Below are positions 31,196-32,233 of a stretch of 32,233 bases of DNA, one piece after another (within the stretch, counting starts at the first letter, position 1; every line of letters starts with the position of its first letter). Made by a program: the position numbers and the translations under genes. The notes under the pieces were generated by a model that did not search any database, had not been told where the DNA came from, and was given only the letters and a program-made list of their open reading frames with translations. Source of the stretch: Saprospiraceae bacterium (lineage in GTDB: Bacteria > Bacteroidota > Bacteroidia > Chitinophagales > Saprospiraceae); the NCBI GenBank assembly GCA_016787525.1, contig JAEUUP010000035.1:1-32233 (forward strand), given 5' to 3'.

Positions 31196-32233
31196 TAAAA
31201 AAACGATTGGCCTTGTTAAGGTTGCTAAGTCTAAAAATCGGACGTGGACGGAAATAGACAACGATACTTTACGCGATGCGAATTTAAGCAACGAAGCGTT
31301 AGGGCTTCTTTGTCGAAGTTTAGCTAATGCTGAGAATTGGCAAACGAACATCGAGGGGGCGGCAAGAATGAGCCGTGACGGAAAGAAGCCTATTACACGG
31401 CAATTGCACGAACTACAACAAAACGGTTACGCTTATTTGATTGTCGAAAAGGACGCAACAACAAAAGCCGTAAAACGCAAATATTACCGTCTTTTTGAAG
31501 CGCAACAAAGTCCCGATTTAAACCCTATTGTTGAGTTTGTAACAGCCGACAACGAAAGATTTACAGCGAACAAAAAGCCGTCGAAAGTTGAAAAACTTAT
31601 CAATGAAGTAGGCGCAGCCGATGAAAACGAACTTTTAGAACTTTTGAGACAGGCGAAAAATTTAAAGAATGGTACGCCTACCCTAACACCCGTACAGACT
31701 GAAACACCAACACGGACAGCGACGACGACAATTACAGATTTAGCAAAATTAGCCCCCCCCTCAGTATTTCAACATTTTAGCGATGTATTGAGACGTGACA
31801 GCGATTTTTTAGGGCGAATGAAAAGCAAGTACAATGTAACAGACGACGATTTGACGGGCTTGATTGATTGTTTTAAAGACAACGAAAAAGCCAAACAACA
31901 CACAGAATTTGAGAAGTTTAGAAAACACTTTGAAAATTGGATTCCAATAGGTTTGAAAATACTTGCGGTTAAAAACAGACCGCAAAAACAACACAATAAC
32001 ACTTCGGGAACTAAGAAAACTAAGGAAACTAAGAAAGAGGTTATACAGGAAATAAAGACATACAAAGCGATGATGGACGCAGCAACGACATACACAGAAT
32101 ACAAAGATTACAGGGAAACGGTTAAGAATTTGATTTTTTGGACTGAAAAGGCACATACGGCGAAATGGTTAAACGATGAACAAATTAGACGATTAGAAGA
32201 ACTAAAACAGGATTTCAATACGGCGGGCGCACT
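31182..32233 (+). CDS. Replication-type winged-helix protein, 3' end cut by window
   Basis: ATG 31182 opens a frame that runs to the window end (350 residues, incomplete). The N-terminal ~90 residues (TWTEIDNDTLRDANLSNEALGLLCRSLANAENWQTNIEGAARMSRDGKKPITRQLHELQQNGYAYL, read in segments) match the helix-turn-helix domain of phage and plasmid replication proteins of the DnaD/RepA type (L.LLA...NW...I..L.......I...L.EL...GY). Residues ~100-190 are a charged, Thr/Pro-rich linker. A second domain (DLTGLIDCFKDNEKAKQHTEFEKFRKHFENWI) contains FRKHFENW, like the C-terminal domain found in Bacteroidota phage replication proteins. It overlaps the 67-aa gene by 14 nt. The 8-C motif copy at 31753 encodes APPSV in the linker. 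Confidence 0.72.
   Translation, partial: MQKFDKKTIGLVKVAKSKNRTWTEIDNDTLRDANLSNEALGLLCRSLANAENWQTNIEGAARMSRDGKKPITRQLHELQQNGYAYLIVEKDATTKAVKRKYYRLFEAQQSPDLNPIVEFVTADNERFTANKKPSKVEKLINEVGAADENELLELLRQAKNLKNGTPTLTPVQTETPTRTATTTITDLAKLAPPSVFQHFSDVLRRDSDFLGRMKSKYNVTDDDLTGLIDCFKDNEKAKQHTEFEKFRKHFENWIPIGLKILAVKNRPQKQHNNTSGTKKTKETKKEVIQEIKTYKAMMDAATTYTEYKDYRETVKNLIFWTEKAHTAKWLNDEQIRRLEELKQDFNTAGA
31753..31765 (-). repeat. Motif copy with eight G in the mobile-element gene
   Basis: Minus-oriented copy (8 G), the only copy in the ~2.3 kb mobile region. The reading frame stays open across it. Confidence 0.9.

Larger units (their letters stand above)
1497..31765. repeat. Dispersed TACTGAGGGG(G) motif family, 35 copies
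   Basis: ACTGAGGGG start positions, plus-oriented: 1497, 2095, 3304, 4293, 6228, 7540, 8704, 9214, 12036, 12628, 14079, 14471, 18711, 21057, 22989, 24836, 26172, 28592, 29703. Minus-oriented (leftmost base): 8235, 9985, 10299, 14840, 15726, 19393, 19770, 20085, 20542, 21662, 23255, 24296, 24866, 25327, 27670, 31753. The base before ACTG is T in 33 of 35 copies. G-run lengths: 12 copies with 4, 15 with 5, 4 with 6, 2 with 7, 2 with 8. Beyond the core the flanks differ, so these are not copies of a longer element. I found no ACTGAGGG with only three G. Confidence 0.92.

Noticed and set aside
31342-31353. ATCGAGGGGGCG in the replication-type gene as a motif copy
   Set aside because: ATCGAG differs from ACTGAG at two positions; not counted.
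1497-31765. Motif copies as ends of an insertion sequence or MITE
   Set aside because: Flanks beyond ~11 nt differ between copies, spacing is irregular, and no transposase or target duplication is seen.
1-32233. CRISPR array
   Set aside because: The repeated word is only about 10-13 nt, irregularly spaced over kilobases, in both orientations and inside genes; there are no direct-repeat/spacer units.
1-32233. tRNA or rRNA genes
   Set aside because: I found no cloverleaf-like or rRNA-like stretches in the intergenic regions by reading; a dedicated search was not possible.

Overview
The window comes from a member of the Bacteroidota. Two proteins end in type IX secretion (Por) sorting domains, there is a PorV/PorQ-family outer-membrane protein, the P-protein of glycine cleavage is a fused P1/P2 chain, and several genes are preceded by the Bacteroidota -7 promoter box TAnnTTTG. 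Genus or family cannot be fixed from the sequence; the gene set would suit a Saprospiria-like lineage.

Layout. 1-255: a perfect 32-bp-arm palindrome and an intrinsic terminator. 256-4619 (minus): a periplasmic thioredoxin-TPR protein and a large SF1 helicase with an RelE-like N-terminus and ankyrin repeats near its C-terminus. 4941-6866 (plus): an unrecognised 412-aa protein and a small membrane protein. 6913-12593 (plus): valS and gcvP. 12694-15604 (minus): a secreted M1 aminopeptidase and an exported superoxide dismutase. 15903-19392 (plus): a double CbbX/SpoVK-type AAA+ ATPase and the diadenylate cyclase cdaA. 19393-19799: a decayed DinB-like fragment. 19815-25326 (plus): a PorV/PorQ-family protein, a large BNR-repeat protein, a lipoprotein and a small FN3-like protein. 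25344-26399 (minus): a lone DppB/OppB-type permease. 26707-29807 (plus): an ECF sigma factor, an overlapping probable anti-sigma factor with a C-terminal beta-barrel, and a secreted T9SS protein. 29999-32233: the start of a mobile element, probably the early region of a prophage, with divergent regulators and a replication-type protein cut by the window end.

The outstanding signal is a dispersed short motif, TACTGAGGGG(G), that no single gene explains. I count 35 copies of ACTGAGGGG on the two strands in 32.2 kb (about 1.1 per kb; roughly 0.25 expected for a random 9-mer). It occurs in both orientations (19 plus, 16 minus) and lies both inside genes (24) and between them (11, about threefold more than the ~11% non-coding share predicts). 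It abuts stop codons, sits in a terminator loop, and once forms an inverted pair that makes a 19-bp terminator-like hairpin. It has been accommodated inside conserved protein cores by substitution rather than insertion. Density, lack of strand bias and inverted terminator pairs resemble the DNA uptake sequences of Neisseria and Haemophilus. I know of no such system described in Bacteroidota; the uptake role is an inference.

Most other genes are ordinary housekeeping or envelope genes in short transcription units separated by clear hairpin terminators.
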